64,000 nt of DNA from Caulobacter segnis (lineage in GTDB: Bacteria; Pseudomonadota; Alphaproteobacteria; Caulobacterales; Caulobacteraceae): NCBI RefSeq assembly GCF_019931575.1, contig NZ_CP082923.1, forward strand, positions 806,001 to 870,000, given 5' to 3'. The position numbers and the translations under genes were made by a program. Below are positions 7,631-15,744 of this stretch, in pieces (the stretch's first letter is position 1; each line of letters opens with the position of its first letter). Below the pieces are notes generated by a model. It ran no database searches and was not told the DNA's origin. It was given only the letters and a program-made list of their open reading frames with translations.

Positions 7631-8950
7631 CTAGTCCACCCTCCCCAGCACCTTTCGGATCGTCTCCACCATCCGGTCGATGTGCGCCTTCTCCAGGATC
7701 AGCGGCGGCGACAGGGCGATGATGTCGCCGGTGACGCGGATCAAGAGGCCTTCGTCGAAACAGGTCTCGAAGACCTCCATGGCCCGGGCGGTGGGCGCGC
7801 CGGGGCGGGATTCCAGCTCGACGCCGGCGACCAGGCCGAGGTCGCGGATGTCGATGACGTGCTGGGCGTCGGCCAGCCCGTGGACGGCTTCGCGCCAGTA
7901 GCCCTCGATCGCGGCGGCGCGGGCGAAGAGGTCGTCCTCCTGGTAGGTCTCCAGGGTGGCGATGCCGGCCGCGCAGGCCAGCGGGTGGGCCGAATAGGTG
8001 TAGCCGTGGAAGAGCTCGATCGGCGCGTCGGCGCCCTCCAGCATGGCGTCGTAGATCGCCGTGGAGGCCGCGACCGCGCCGGCCGGGACGGCGGCGTTGG
8101 TCAGGCCCTTGGCCAGGCACATCAGGTCGGGCGTGACGCCGAAGCGGTCGGCGGCGAACGGGGCGGCCAGGCGTCCGAAACCGGTGATCACCTCGTCGAA
8201 GATCAGCAGGATGTCGTGCTTGTCGCAGATGGCCCGCAGGCGCTCCAGATAGCCCTGGGGCGGGACCAGCACGCCGGTCGAGCCGGCCACCGGCTCGACG
8301 ATCACGGCGGCGATGTTGGAGGCGTCGTGCAGGGCGACGATCCGCTCCAGGTCGTCGGCCAGGTGAGCGCCGTGCTCGGGCTGGCCCTTGGCGAACCGGT
8401 TGCCGGCCACGCCGTGGGTGTGGGGCAGGTGGTCGACGCCGGTGAGCAGGGACCCGAAGTACTTGCGGTTGGTCGGGATGCCGCCTACCGAGATGCCGCC
8501 GAAGCCGACGCCGTGATAGCCGCGCTCGCGACCGATCAGGCGGGTCTTGGTCCCCTTGCCCCGGGCGCGGTGATAGGCCAGCGCGATCTTCAGGGCGGTG
8601 TCGACCGACTCCGAGCCGCTGTTGGTGAAGAAGATCCGGTCCAGCCCCTTCGGTGTGATCTGGGCCAGGCGCGAGGCGAACTGGAAGGCCAGCGGATGGC
8701 CCATGTTGAAGCAGGGGGCGTAGTCCATCTCGGCCGCCTGCTTCTGGATGGCCTCGCGGATCCTGGGCCGGTCGTGGCCGGCGTTGACGCACCATAGGCC
8801 CGAGGTGGCGTCCAGGACCTCGCGGCCGTCGGGCGTGCGGTAGAACATGCCGCTGGCGCTGGCCAGCATCCGCGGATGGCTCTTGAACCGCCGGTTCGGC
8901 GTGAACGGCATCCAGAAAGCGTCGAGATCGTTGGCGCCGAAGTCGGGCAT
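7631..8950 (-). CDS. class III aminotransferase, omega-amino acid:pyruvate type
   Basis: This 439-residue PLP enzyme resembles beta-alanine/omega-amino acid:pyruvate transaminases. The N-terminal DAFWMPFTPNRRFK and DGREVLDATSGLWCVNAGH segments are typical of that subgroup. Asp252 in FDEVITGFGR contacts the PLP ring nitrogen and Lys281 in MCLAKGLTNAAVP forms the Schiff base. The likely reaction turns an omega-amino acid plus pyruvate into a semialdehyde plus alanine. It is divergent from a GntR regulator whose other side carries two aldehyde dehydrogenases that could oxidise the product. The start MPDFGAND is chosen because the longer frame runs through the operator region. Confidence 0.87.
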   Translation of the reverse strand: MPDFGANDLDAFWMPFTPNRRFKSHPRMLASASGMFYRTPDGREVLDATSGLWCVNAGHDRPRIREAIQKQAAEMDYAPCFNMGHPLAFQFASRLAQITPKGLDRIFFTNSGSESVDTALKIALAYHRARGKGTKTRLIGRERGYHGVGFGGISVGGIPTNRKYFGSLLTGVDHLPHTHGVAGNRFAKGQPEHGAHLADDLERIVALHDASNIAAVIVEPVAGSTGVLVPPQGYLERLRAICDKHDILLIFDEVITGFGRLAAPFAADRFGVTPDLMCLAKGLTNAAVPAGAVAASTAIYDAMLEGADAPIELFHGYTYSAHPLACAAGIATLETYQEDDLFARAAAIEGYWREAVHGLADAQHVIDIRDLGLVAGVELESRPGAPTARAMEVFETCFDEGLLIRVTGDIIALSPPLILEKAHIDRMVETIRKVLGRVD

Positions 8951-8979
8951 GGCGGGAGAACTCCATCCGGGTATTGCAT

Positions 8980-8991
8980 TGTGATCGCAAT
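8980..8991. promoter_or_regulatory. candidate GntR operator, site 1
   Basis: TGTGATCGCAAT lies in the short divergent gap between the aminotransferase and the GntR gene. It matches 11 of 12 bases of the site before the aldehyde dehydrogenase (TGTGATCACAAT). The shared near-palindrome at two flanks of one regulator gene makes it a good candidate operator. Confidence 0.6.
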
Positions 8992-9029
8992 TGCGACCCA
9001 ACTTGCAAGCCCTTCACGGAACGCGCCGG

Positions 9030-9725
9030 ATGAAGACCCGCAAGCCGCTCGCAGATTCGACAGCCGTCCACGACCAGATCTACGAGGCGATCCGCCAGGC
9101 GTTGATCACGGGGCGGATCGCGCCGGGCAAGGGTGTGTCCTTGCGCAGCCTGGCCGCCGAACTGGGGGTCAGCCCCATGCCGGTGCGCGACGCGGTCCGC
9201 CGACTGGTGGCGGAACGCGCCCTGGCGATCAATCCGGCCAACAAGCGCCTCAGCGTGCCGTCCCTGACCGCCGACCGGCTGGAGCAGCTGTCCATGGCCC
9301 GCCTGTGGGTCGAGCCAGAGCTGGCCGCCAGAGCCGTCGCCAACGCCGACGCCAGCCTGGTCCGCCAGCTGCAGGCCATCGACGCCGATGTCGACGAGGC
9401 CCTGAGATTGGGCGACGTCGATCGCTACATGACCGCCAACCACGCCTTCCACTTCGCCCTCTACGAGCGAGCGGGGGCCGAGGTGCTGCTGGCCATGGCC
9501 GGCGGTCTGTGGCTGCAGGTCGGGCCGTTCATGCGGGTGGTGTTCGGCCGCGTCGGCGCCGACGGCCTGGTCGCCGATCGCCATGCTGAAGCGATAGAGG
9601 CCTTGCGCGCCCGCGACCCCGAGGGCGCCCGCCGCGCCATCGCCGCTGACCTTTCCGAAGGCATGGACAAGATGCGGGTCGCCGTCGAAGCCGGCAACGG
9701 GGCGACCATCGGAGCGGCGCCATGA
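9030..9725 (+). CDS. GntR-family regulator with FCD domain
   Basis: This 231-residue regulator has an N-terminal GntR winged helix (about 10-75; VSLRSLAAELGVSPMPVRDAVRRL is the recognition region) and an all-helical FCD ligand-binding domain (about 85-215). The FCD histidines in NHAFHFALYE and DRHAEAIEAL probably bind a metal and the effector. Members usually repress nearby catabolic genes until the substrate or product binds. It is divergent from an aminotransferase and upstream of an aldehyde dehydrogenase, with matching candidate operators on both sides. The inducer, perhaps a polyamine or amino-acid derivative, is inferred from context. Confidence 0.88.
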   Translation: MKTRKPLADSTAVHDQIYEAIRQALITGRIAPGKGVSLRSLAAELGVSPMPVRDAVRRLVAERALAINPANKRLSVPSLTADRLEQLSMARLWVEPELAARAVANADASLVRQLQAIDADVDEALRLGDVDRYMTANHAFHFALYERAGAEVLLAMAGGLWLQVGPFMRVVFGRVGADGLVADRHAEAIEALRARDPEGARRAIAADLSEGMDKMRVAVEAGNGATIGAAP

Positions 9726-9760
9726 GTCGGGCGCTTGACACTTCCGGTTCGCCGGAAAAC

Positions 9761-9772
9761 TGTGATCACAAT
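9761..9772. promoter_or_regulatory. candidate GntR operator, site 2
   Basis: TGTGATCACAAT contains a perfect 10-bp palindrome and lies 18 bases before the aldehyde dehydrogenase start. A TTGACA hexamer occurs at 9735-9740, so the site would overlap or follow the promoter. It matches the site between the aminotransferase and GntR genes. Confidence 0.6.
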
Positions 9773-9789
9773 AGTCCGGATTTTCCCGC

Positions 9790-11280
9790 GTGACCTTGCC
9801 CGCCGACATTTCCGAGCGTCTCTCGCGCCTGGCCCTGCCTGGGCAGGCGATCATCGACGGCGCGCGGGTCGAGGCGGCTTCGGGCGCGACCTTCCACAAC
9901 GTCTCGCCGCGTGACGGCCTGGTGCTGAACCAGGTGGCCGCCTGCCAGGCCGAGGACGTCGCCCGCGCCGTGGCCAGCGCCCGCGCCGCCTTCGAGGACG
10001 GCCGCTGGCGCGACCAGGGGCCACGCGCCAAGAAGAAGGTGCTGTTCCGCCTGGCCGAGCTGATGGAGCGCGACGCCGAGGAGCTGGCCCTGCTGGAGAG
10101 CCTGGACGTCGGCAAGCCGATCCGCGACGCCCGCAATGTCGACGTGCCGCTGGCGATCGGCACCTGCCGCTGGTACGCCGAGGCGTTGGACAAGGTCTAT
10201 GGCGAGGTCGGCGCGTCGCCGGTCGATCGCCTGAGCTATGCGGTGCACGAGCCGCTGGGCGTGATCGGCGCGATCGTGCCGTGGAACTTCCCGCTGCACA
10301 TGGCGATGTGGAAGGTCGCCCCGGCCCTGGCCATGGGCAATTCCGTGGTCCTGAAGCCCGCCGAGCAGTCGCCGCTGACGGCCTTGAAACTGGGCGAGCT
10401 GGCCCTTGAGGCTGGGCTCCCGGCCGGGGTGCTCAACGTCGTCCCCGGTCTGGGCGGCGTGGCGGGCGAGGCCCTGGCCCTGTCGATGGACGTCGACATG
10501 ATCGCCTTCACCGGCTCGGGTCCGGTGGGCCGCAAGCTGATGGAATATTCGGCCCGCTCGAACCTGAAGCGGGTCAGCCTGGAGCTGGGCGGCAAGTCGC
10601 CCCAGATCGTCTTCGCCGATTGTCCCGACCTGGACGCCGCCGCCGAGGCCGCCGCCTGGGGCGTGTTCTATAACCAGGGCGAGGTCTGCACCGCCGCCTC
10701 GCGCCTGCTGGTCGAGGCGTCGATCAAGGACCGGTTCCTGGAGAAGGTGGTCGCGGTCGCCAAGGGCATGGCCGTCGGCGATCCCCTGGATCCGGCCACC
10801 CAGTTCGGCGCCATGGTCAGCGAGCGGCAGATGAACACCGCGCTGGACTACATCGCCACCGCCGACAGCCAGGGCGCGCGCCGCGTGCTGGGCGGTTCGC
10901 GCATTCGCCAGGACAGCGGCGGCTTCTATGTCGAGCCGACCATCTTCGACCGGGTCGAGGCCGACCACACCCTGGCCCGCGAGGAAGTGTTCGGGCCGGT
11001 CCTGAGCGTGCTGACGTTCAAGGACGAGGATCAGGCCGTGCGCCTGGCCAACGACACCGTCTACGGCCTGGCCGCCGGCCTGTGGACCTCGGACATCAAC
11101 CGCGCCCTGCGCGGGGCGCGGCGGCTGAAGGCCGGGCTGGTGTGGGTCAACGGCTGGGACGCCTGCGACATCACCATGCCGTTCGGGGGCTTCAAGCAGT
11201 CCGGTTTCGGCCGTGACCGCAGCCTTCATGCGTTGCACAAGTACGCCGACCTGAAGTCGGTGTCCGTGACGCTGAGGTGA
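9790..11280 (+). CDS. NAD(P)-dependent aldehyde dehydrogenase, PuuC-like
   Basis: This 496-residue enzyme oxidises an aldehyde to its acid. Glu265 in LELGGKS and Cys300 in NQGEVCTAASR are the general base and nucleophile, and PWNFPLHMAMWKVAPAL holds the cofactor site. Resemblance and length point to the gamma-glutamyl-gamma-aminobutyraldehyde/4-aminobutyraldehyde group (PuuC type), which fits the surrounding polyamine genes. It starts at GTG. The next dehydrogenase begins 7 bases after its stop, so the two are co-transcribed, with the first enzyme acting on aminoaldehydes and the second probably on succinate semialdehyde. Confidence 0.85.
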   Translation: MTLPADISERLSRLALPGQAIIDGARVEAASGATFHNVSPRDGLVLNQVAACQAEDVARAVASARAAFEDGRWRDQGPRAKKKVLFRLAELMERDAEELALLESLDVGKPIRDARNVDVPLAIGTCRWYAEALDKVYGEVGASPVDRLSYAVHEPLGVIGAIVPWNFPLHMAMWKVAPALAMGNSVVLKPAEQSPLTALKLGELALEAGLPAGVLNVVPGLGGVAGEALALSMDVDMIAFTGSGPVGRKLMEYSARSNLKRVSLELGGKSPQIVFADCPDLDAAAEAAAWGVFYNQGEVCTAASRLLVEASIKDRFLEKVVAVAKGMAVGDPLDPATQFGAMVSERQMNTALDYIATADSQGARRVLGGSRIRQDSGGFYVEPTIFDRVEADHTLAREEVFGPVLSVLTFKDEDQAVRLANDTVYGLAAGLWTSDINRALRGARRLKAGLVWVNGWDACDITMPFGGFKQSGFGRDRSLHALHKYADLKSVSVTLR

Positions 11281-11287
11281 GTATCCC

Positions 11288-12730
11288 ATGACCCTGAATC
11301 TCGTTGAAACCGAAGCCTTCATCGACGGCCTCTGGATCGAGGGCGACGAGACCTTCGAGGTGCTCAATCCCGCCGACGGGACGGTGATCGCCAAGGTCGC
11401 CGACCTGGGAGCCGGCGAGACCCGCGTGGCCATCGAGGCCGCGCATCGGGCCTTTCCAACCTGGGCGGCGAAGACGGCGAAAGAGCGCGGCGCGATCCTG
11501 AGGAAGTGGAGCGACCTGATGCTCGCCCACACCGAGGACCTGGCCCGGTTGATGACCGCCGAGCAGGGCAAGCCGCTGGCGGAGTCGCGGGGCGAGGTGG
11601 CCTATGGCGCGGCGTTCATCGACTGGTTCGCCGACGAGGCCAAACGCGCCTACGGCCACACCATTCCCTCACCGATGCCGGGCAAGCGCCTGGCCTCGAT
11701 CAAGCAGCCGATCGGTGTCTGCGCGGCCATCGCGCCGTGGAACTTCCCGATCGCCATGATCACCCGCAAGGTCGGGCCGGCCCTGGCCGCCGGCTGCACG
11801 GTGGTGGTCAAGCCGGCCGCCGAGACGCCGCTGTGCGCCTTGGCCATCGCCCGGCTGGCGACCGAGGCCGGCGTGCCGCCCGGCGTGCTGAACGTCGTCA
11901 CCGGCAAGGACTCCAGCGCCATCGGCAAGGCGCTGTGCGAGGACGGCCGGGTGCGCAAGCTGTCGTTCACCGGCTCGACCCCCGTGGGCAAGGTGCTCTA
12001 TGGCCAGTGCGCCGGCACGATGAAGAAGCTCAGCCTGGAGCTGGGCGGCAACGCGCCCTTCATCGTCTTCGACGACGCCGACCTCGAGGCCGCCGTCGAC
12101 GGCGCCATCGCCTCCAAGTACCGCAACACCGGCCAGACCTGCGTCTGCGCCAACCGCCTGATCATCCAGGCGGGTATCCACGACGCCTTCGTCCATCGTC
12201 TGGCCGAAAAGGTCGCGGCGATGAAGGTGGGACCCGGAACGGGCGAAGGCGTCACCATCGGTCCGCTGATCAACGACAAGGCCATCATCAAGGTCGAGGC
12301 CCTGGTGCGCGAGGCCGTCGCGGGCGGGGCCAAGGTGGTGACCGGCGGCGACCGCCACGACCTGGGCGGGCTGTTCTACCAGCCCACGGTGCTCTCCGAC
12401 GCGACGCCGGACATGCGCCTGTTCCAGGAGGAGATCTTCGGTCCCGTCGCCCCGGTCGTGAAGTTCCACACCGAGGAGCAGGCGATCGAGCTGGCCAACG
12501 CCACGCCCTTTGGTCTCGCCGCCTATTTCTACAGCCGCGACGTCGGCCGCTGCTGGCGCGTAGCCGAGGCGATCGAGGCCGGCATGGTCGGCATCAACGA
12601 GGGCCTGATCTCCACGGAGGTGGCGCCGTTCGGCGGCGTGAAGGAATCCGGCCTGGGCCGCGAGGGCGCGTCCGAGGGTTTGGATGAGTACTTCGAGACG
12701 AAGTACCTCTGTTTCGGCGGGGTGGGATGA
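11288..12730 (+). CDS. gabD: NAD(P)-dependent succinate-semialdehyde dehydrogenase, GabD-like
   Basis: This 480-residue dehydrogenase most resembles GabD, which oxidises succinate semialdehyde to succinate in GABA breakdown. Glu251 (SLELGGNAPF) and Cys285 in GQTCVCANR are the catalytic pair; the second cysteine two residues on is typical of GabD. KQPIGVCAAIAPWNFP and FTGSTPVGKVLY are also characteristic. The stop overlaps the start of the following aminotransferase (ATGA), so the two are coupled. It would feed carbon from putrescine or GABA into the TCA cycle. Glutarate semialdehyde is an alternative substrate. Confidence 0.87.
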   Translation: MTLNLVETEAFIDGLWIEGDETFEVLNPADGTVIAKVADLGAGETRVAIEAAHRAFPTWAAKTAKERGAILRKWSDLMLAHTEDLARLMTAEQGKPLAESRGEVAYGAAFIDWFADEAKRAYGHTIPSPMPGKRLASIKQPIGVCAAIAPWNFPIAMITRKVGPALAAGCTVVVKPAAETPLCALAIARLATEAGVPPGVLNVVTGKDSSAIGKALCEDGRVRKLSFTGSTPVGKVLYGQCAGTMKKLSLELGGNAPFIVFDDADLEAAVDGAIASKYRNTGQTCVCANRLIIQAGIHDAFVHRLAEKVAAMKVGPGTGEGVTIGPLINDKAIIKVEALVREAVAGGAKVVTGGDRHDLGGLFYQPTVLSDATPDMRLFQEEIFGPVAPVVKFHTEEQAIELANATPFGLAAYFYSRDVGRCWRVAEAIEAGMVGINEGLISTEVAPFGGVKESGLGREGASEGLDEYFETKYLCFGGVG

Positions 12731-14082
12731 TCGCTGAGCTCACCCGCACCGCCACGGACCTCCTCGCCGACGAGCGCGCGCGGTTCGTCGCCGACCATCC
12801 GCGCTCGATCGCCATGGCCAAGGCCGCGGCCGGCGTCTGGCGCGGCGGCGCGCCAATGCACTGGATGAACGACTGGGCCAGCCCCAGCCCGATCTTCGCC
12901 GCCCAGGGCGTCGGGGCCCAGGTCACCGACGTGGATGGGAAGCTCTATGACGACTTCTGCCTGGGCGACACGCCGTCGATGTTCGGGCATGGCGACGCCT
13001 CGGTGGCCGCCGCCGTCGCCGACCAGATCAAGCGCGGGGCGGGGTTCATGCTGCCGACCGCCTCGGCGGTGATCGTCGGCAAGCTGCTGGCCGAGCGCTT
13101 CGGCCTGCCGCTGTGGCAGACGACGACCACGGCCAGCGACGCCAACCGCGCGGCGATCCGCTGGGCGCGGGCGGTGACCCAGCGCCCGAAGGTGCTGGTG
13201 TTCGACGGCTGCTACCATGGCATGGTCGACGACGCCTTCGTGGTCTTGAAGGACGGCGCCCGGGTGATGAAGCCCGGCCTGCTGGGCCAGGTCCACGACC
13301 TGACCGCCACCACCTGGGTCGTGCCGTTCAACGACCTCGCGGCCCTGGAGAATGCCCTGGCCTCGGACCAGGTGGCCGCCGTCCTGGCCGAGCCGGTGAT
13401 GACCAACTGCGGGATGATCCTGCCCGAGCCCGGCTTCCATGACGCCCTGCGCAAGCTGACCCGCGACGCCGGGACCCTGCTGATCATCGACGAGACCCAC
13501 ACCATTTCGACCGGGCCCGGCGGCTACACCCGCGCCCATGGCCTGGAGCCCGACATCTTCGTCCTGGGCAAGGCCGTCGCCGGCGGCGTGCCGGCCGCCG
13601 TCTGGGGCGTCACCGCCGAGCTCTCGGCGCGGATGGATGAAGCCCAGGCGCGGATTGGTCCGGGCCAGTCCGGCATCGGCACCACGCTGTCGGGCAACGC
13701 CCTCGCCATGGCCGCCATGCGGGCGATGCTGTCCGAGGTGATGACCGACGCGGCCTACGCCCGGATGCTGGCCGGCGCCGACCGTCTGGTTGCGGGGCTG
13801 AGGGGCGTGATCGCTTCGCGGAAGCTTCCGTGGTCCGTCGTCCATGTCGGCGCCCGCGTCGAACTGGTCTTCGCAGATCCGCCGCCGAAGAACGCCGCCC
13901 AGATGCGGAAACTGCTGGACCACGACGCCGTGGAAGCGCTGCATCTGTGGCTGATCAACCGAGGGGTGCTGATCGCGCCCTTCCACAACATGATGCTGGT
14001 CTCGCCCGTCACCGAGGACGCGGCGATCGACCGGCTGGTCGCGGCCGTGGACGGCTTCGCGACCGCGATGGGGGACGCATGA
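12727..14082 (+). CDS. class III aminotransferase, glutamate-1-semialdehyde aminomutase-like fold
   Basis: This 451-residue PLP enzyme has the class III fold and is closest in feel to glutamate-1-semialdehyde aminomutase-type transaminases. Asp255 in LLIIDETHT and Lys282 in FVLGKAVAGGVPAAVWG are the cofactor residues. The TTTTASDANRAAIRWAR segment replaces the usual SGTEA(N/T) motif of typical omega-transaminases, so substrate use may differ. Biosynthetic aminomutase is unlikely because it overlaps the gabD-like gene by four bases and sits in an amine-degrading operon; transamination of GABA or another amine is inferred. Confidence 0.78.
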   Translation: MIAELTRTATDLLADERARFVADHPRSIAMAKAAAGVWRGGAPMHWMNDWASPSPIFAAQGVGAQVTDVDGKLYDDFCLGDTPSMFGHGDASVAAAVADQIKRGAGFMLPTASAVIVGKLLAERFGLPLWQTTTTASDANRAAIRWARAVTQRPKVLVFDGCYHGMVDDAFVVLKDGARVMKPGLLGQVHDLTATTWVVPFNDLAALENALASDQVAAVLAEPVMTNCGMILPEPGFHDALRKLTRDAGTLLIIDETHTISTGPGGYTRAHGLEPDIFVLGKAVAGGVPAAVWGVTAELSARMDEAQARIGPGQSGIGTTLSGNALAMAAMRAMLSEVMTDAAYARMLAGADRLVAGLRGVIASRKLPWSVVHVGARVELVFADPPPKNAAQMRKLLDHDAVEALHLWLINRGVLIAPFHNMMLVSPVTEDAAIDRLVAAVDGFATAMGDA

Positions 14083-14090
14083 CAGAATTT

Positions 14091-14194
14091 CCGCTCATCC
14101 CCGCGAAAGCGGGGACCCAAGCCGAGGCTCGGATTTCACTCAGCGCTCAAATTGGCAAGGCCGCTTGGGTCCCCGCTTTCGCGGGGATGAGCGG
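14091..14194. repeat. paired palindrome (REP/BIME-like) inside the catabolic operon
   Basis: Arms of 31 bases, 14091-14121 and 14164-14194, are perfectly complementary, separated by 42 bases. Each arm is itself a hairpin around CCCCGC-GAAA-GCGGGG. Related elements occur at 41927, 45946, 55564 and 58693. It fills most of the gap before the first PuuA-like gene, whose ribosome site follows directly. Confidence 0.8.
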
Positions 14195-14212
14195 TATTGA
14201 GGAGGGCGGCGC

Positions 14213-15592
14213 ATGAGCATGGTGGCTGACCTGAAAGAATGCCGGGACTTCCTGGCCGCCCATCCGCAGGTGAAGTTCGTCGACGTGTTCTTCACCAGCA
14301 TGACCGGCGTGCCGCGCGGCAAGCGGCTGCGGATCCACGAGCTGGAGGCGATCTACGAGTACGGCCGCTTCCTGCCGGGCTCGATCCTGGTGGTCGACAC
14401 CCTGGGCGCCGACTGCGAGGACACCGGCCTGGTCTGGGAGGACGGCGACGCCGACCGCCGCGCGCGGCCCGTGCCGGGGACCCTGACCCTGGCGCCATGG
14501 CTGGGTCCCGACGTCGCCCAGGTGATGCTGTCGCTGTACGAACTGGACGGGACGCCCAACGACCTCGATCCGCGCCACGTGCTGCAACGGGTGCTGGACC
14601 GCTACGCCGCCGACGGCCTGACCCCCGTCGCGGCCTGCGAGCTGGAATACTACCTGGTCGACCTGGAGCGCGGCCCGAACGGCGAGCTGCAGCCGGCCAA
14701 GTCGATGCAGACGGGCCTGCGCCCCAGCGGCATCCAGGTCTATGGCCTGCCCGAGCTGGAGGCCCACGCCCCGTTCCTGCGCGAGCTGTGGGACACGGCC
14801 GACACGATCGGCGTGCCGCTGGAAGGGGCGATCTCGGAGTTCGCCCCGGGCCAGGTCGAGCTTACCTTGAAGCACAAGCCCGACGCCCTGCGCGCCGCCG
14901 ACGACGCGGTGCTGTACAAGCGCGCCGCCAAGGGCGTGGCCTTGCGACATGGCTGCGAGGCGACCTTCATGGCCAAGCCGTGGAGCGACCGCGCTGGCAA
15001 CGGCTTCCACGTCCATCTCAGCGTCAACGACGCGGACGGAAACAACCTGTGCGCCGCCGAGGACCTGGAAGGTTCGCCGCTGCTGAAACAGGCCATCGCC
15101 GGCATGAAGGTTCTGCTGGGCGAGGGCATGGCGATCCTGGCGCCGAACGCCAACAGCTATCGCCGCTTCAAGGCCAACTCTTACGCGCCCGTCGCCCCGA
15201 CCTGGGGCGTCAACAACCGCACCGTCTCGCTGCGCGTGCCGGCCGGCCCGCCCAAGACCCGCCACGTCGAGCATCGCGTGGCCGGCGCCGACGCCAATCC
15301 GTACCTGGTGCTGGCGGTGCTGCTGGCCAGCGCCCACCACGGGATCAAGAACAAGCTGGATCCCGGCCCGGCGGTGGTTGGCGACGGCTACGCGGCGGCG
15401 GCCAAGGAGAACATCCGGCTGCCCAGCAACTGGTTCGCGGCGGTCGACCTGTTCGAGCAGTCGGCCGTGCTGCGCGACTATCTCGGCGACCGCTTCGTGG
15501 ACATGTTCGTCTCGGTCAAGCGCACGGAACAGGCGCGCTTCTTCGAGGTCGTCACCGAACTGGATTTCGACTGGTACCTCCGCAACGCCTAG
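14213..15592 (+). CDS. PuuA-like gamma-glutamylamine synthetase, copy 1
   Basis: This 459-residue protein belongs to the glutamine synthetase superfamily but resembles PuuA, which joins glutamate to putrescine using ATP. Metal and substrate motifs are present: ACELEYYLVD, GNGFHVHLSV, and ANSYAPVAPTWGVNNRTVSLRVP, followed by RHVEHRVAGADANPYL. Primary-assimilation glutamine synthetase is unlikely given the polyamine context. GGAGGG lies about 10 bases before the ATG. A second paralogue occurs at 21319, only distantly similar in its N-terminal part, so the two may act on different amines (putrescine, spermidine, ethanolamine and similar); this cannot be settled from sequence. Confidence 0.85.
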   Translation: MSMVADLKECRDFLAAHPQVKFVDVFFTSMTGVPRGKRLRIHELEAIYEYGRFLPGSILVVDTLGADCEDTGLVWEDGDADRRARPVPGTLTLAPWLGPDVAQVMLSLYELDGTPNDLDPRHVLQRVLDRYAADGLTPVAACELEYYLVDLERGPNGELQPAKSMQTGLRPSGIQVYGLPELEAHAPFLRELWDTADTIGVPLEGAISEFAPGQVELTLKHKPDALRAADDAVLYKRAAKGVALRHGCEATFMAKPWSDRAGNGFHVHLSVNDADGNNLCAAEDLEGSPLLKQAIAGMKVLLGEGMAILAPNANSYRRFKANSYAPVAPTWGVNNRTVSLRVPAGPPKTRHVEHRVAGADANPYLVLAVLLASAHHGIKNKLDPGPAVVGDGYAAAAKENIRLPSNWFAAVDLFEQSAVLRDYLGDRFVDMFVSVKRTEQARFFEVVTELDFDWYLRNA

Positions 15593-15626
15593 AGCGTGAT
15601 AGCCGACAGGCGGCCATCACGCTCTA
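15590..15626 (+). terminator. hairpin overlapping the stop codon of the first PuuA-like gene
   Basis: TAGAGCGTGAT (containing the stop codon) and ATCACGCTCTA form an 11-bp stem, extended by GCCG/CGGC. No T-run follows. It may slow 3' degradation or terminate transcription ahead of the transporter genes. Confidence 0.5.
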
Positions 15627-15640
15627 GAATGTAAGTAAAC

Positions 15641-15688
15641 GAGCCTGTTCATCCGTTTTCGGATGAGTATCCGAAGACGGACAGGCTC
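15641..15688 (+). promoter_or_regulatory. long hairpin in the leader of the polyamine-binding protein gene
   Basis: GAGCCTGT/ACAGGCTC closes a stem that continues, after a 4-base bulge, with CCGTTTTCGGAT/ATCCGAAGACGG (one G-U pair) and a GAGT loop. The structure lies 57 bases before the transporter start. It could be a terminator for the upstream gene or a leader control element; the sequence does not decide. Confidence 0.5.
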
Positions 15689-15744
15689 TCGGGCTGAGTA
15701 GCGCCCAAGGCAGAGCCATCACACGGAACATGAGGGAGTTTCGA

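Noticed and set aside
7434..10193. A 919-codon minus-strand frame spanning the aminotransferase and beyond
   Set aside because: It crosses two real genes in another frame and an operator region; the product is arginine-rich nonsense.
12727..14082. Biosynthetic glutamate-1-semialdehyde aminomutase (hemL)
   Set aside because: It overlaps a catabolic dehydrogenase gene, its substrate motif is atypical, and alphaproteobacteria such as Caulobacter normally make aminolevulinate by the glycine route.
14091..14194. Possible CRISPR repeat
   Set aside because: The two copies are inverted, not direct, there are only two, and no cas genes are nearby.
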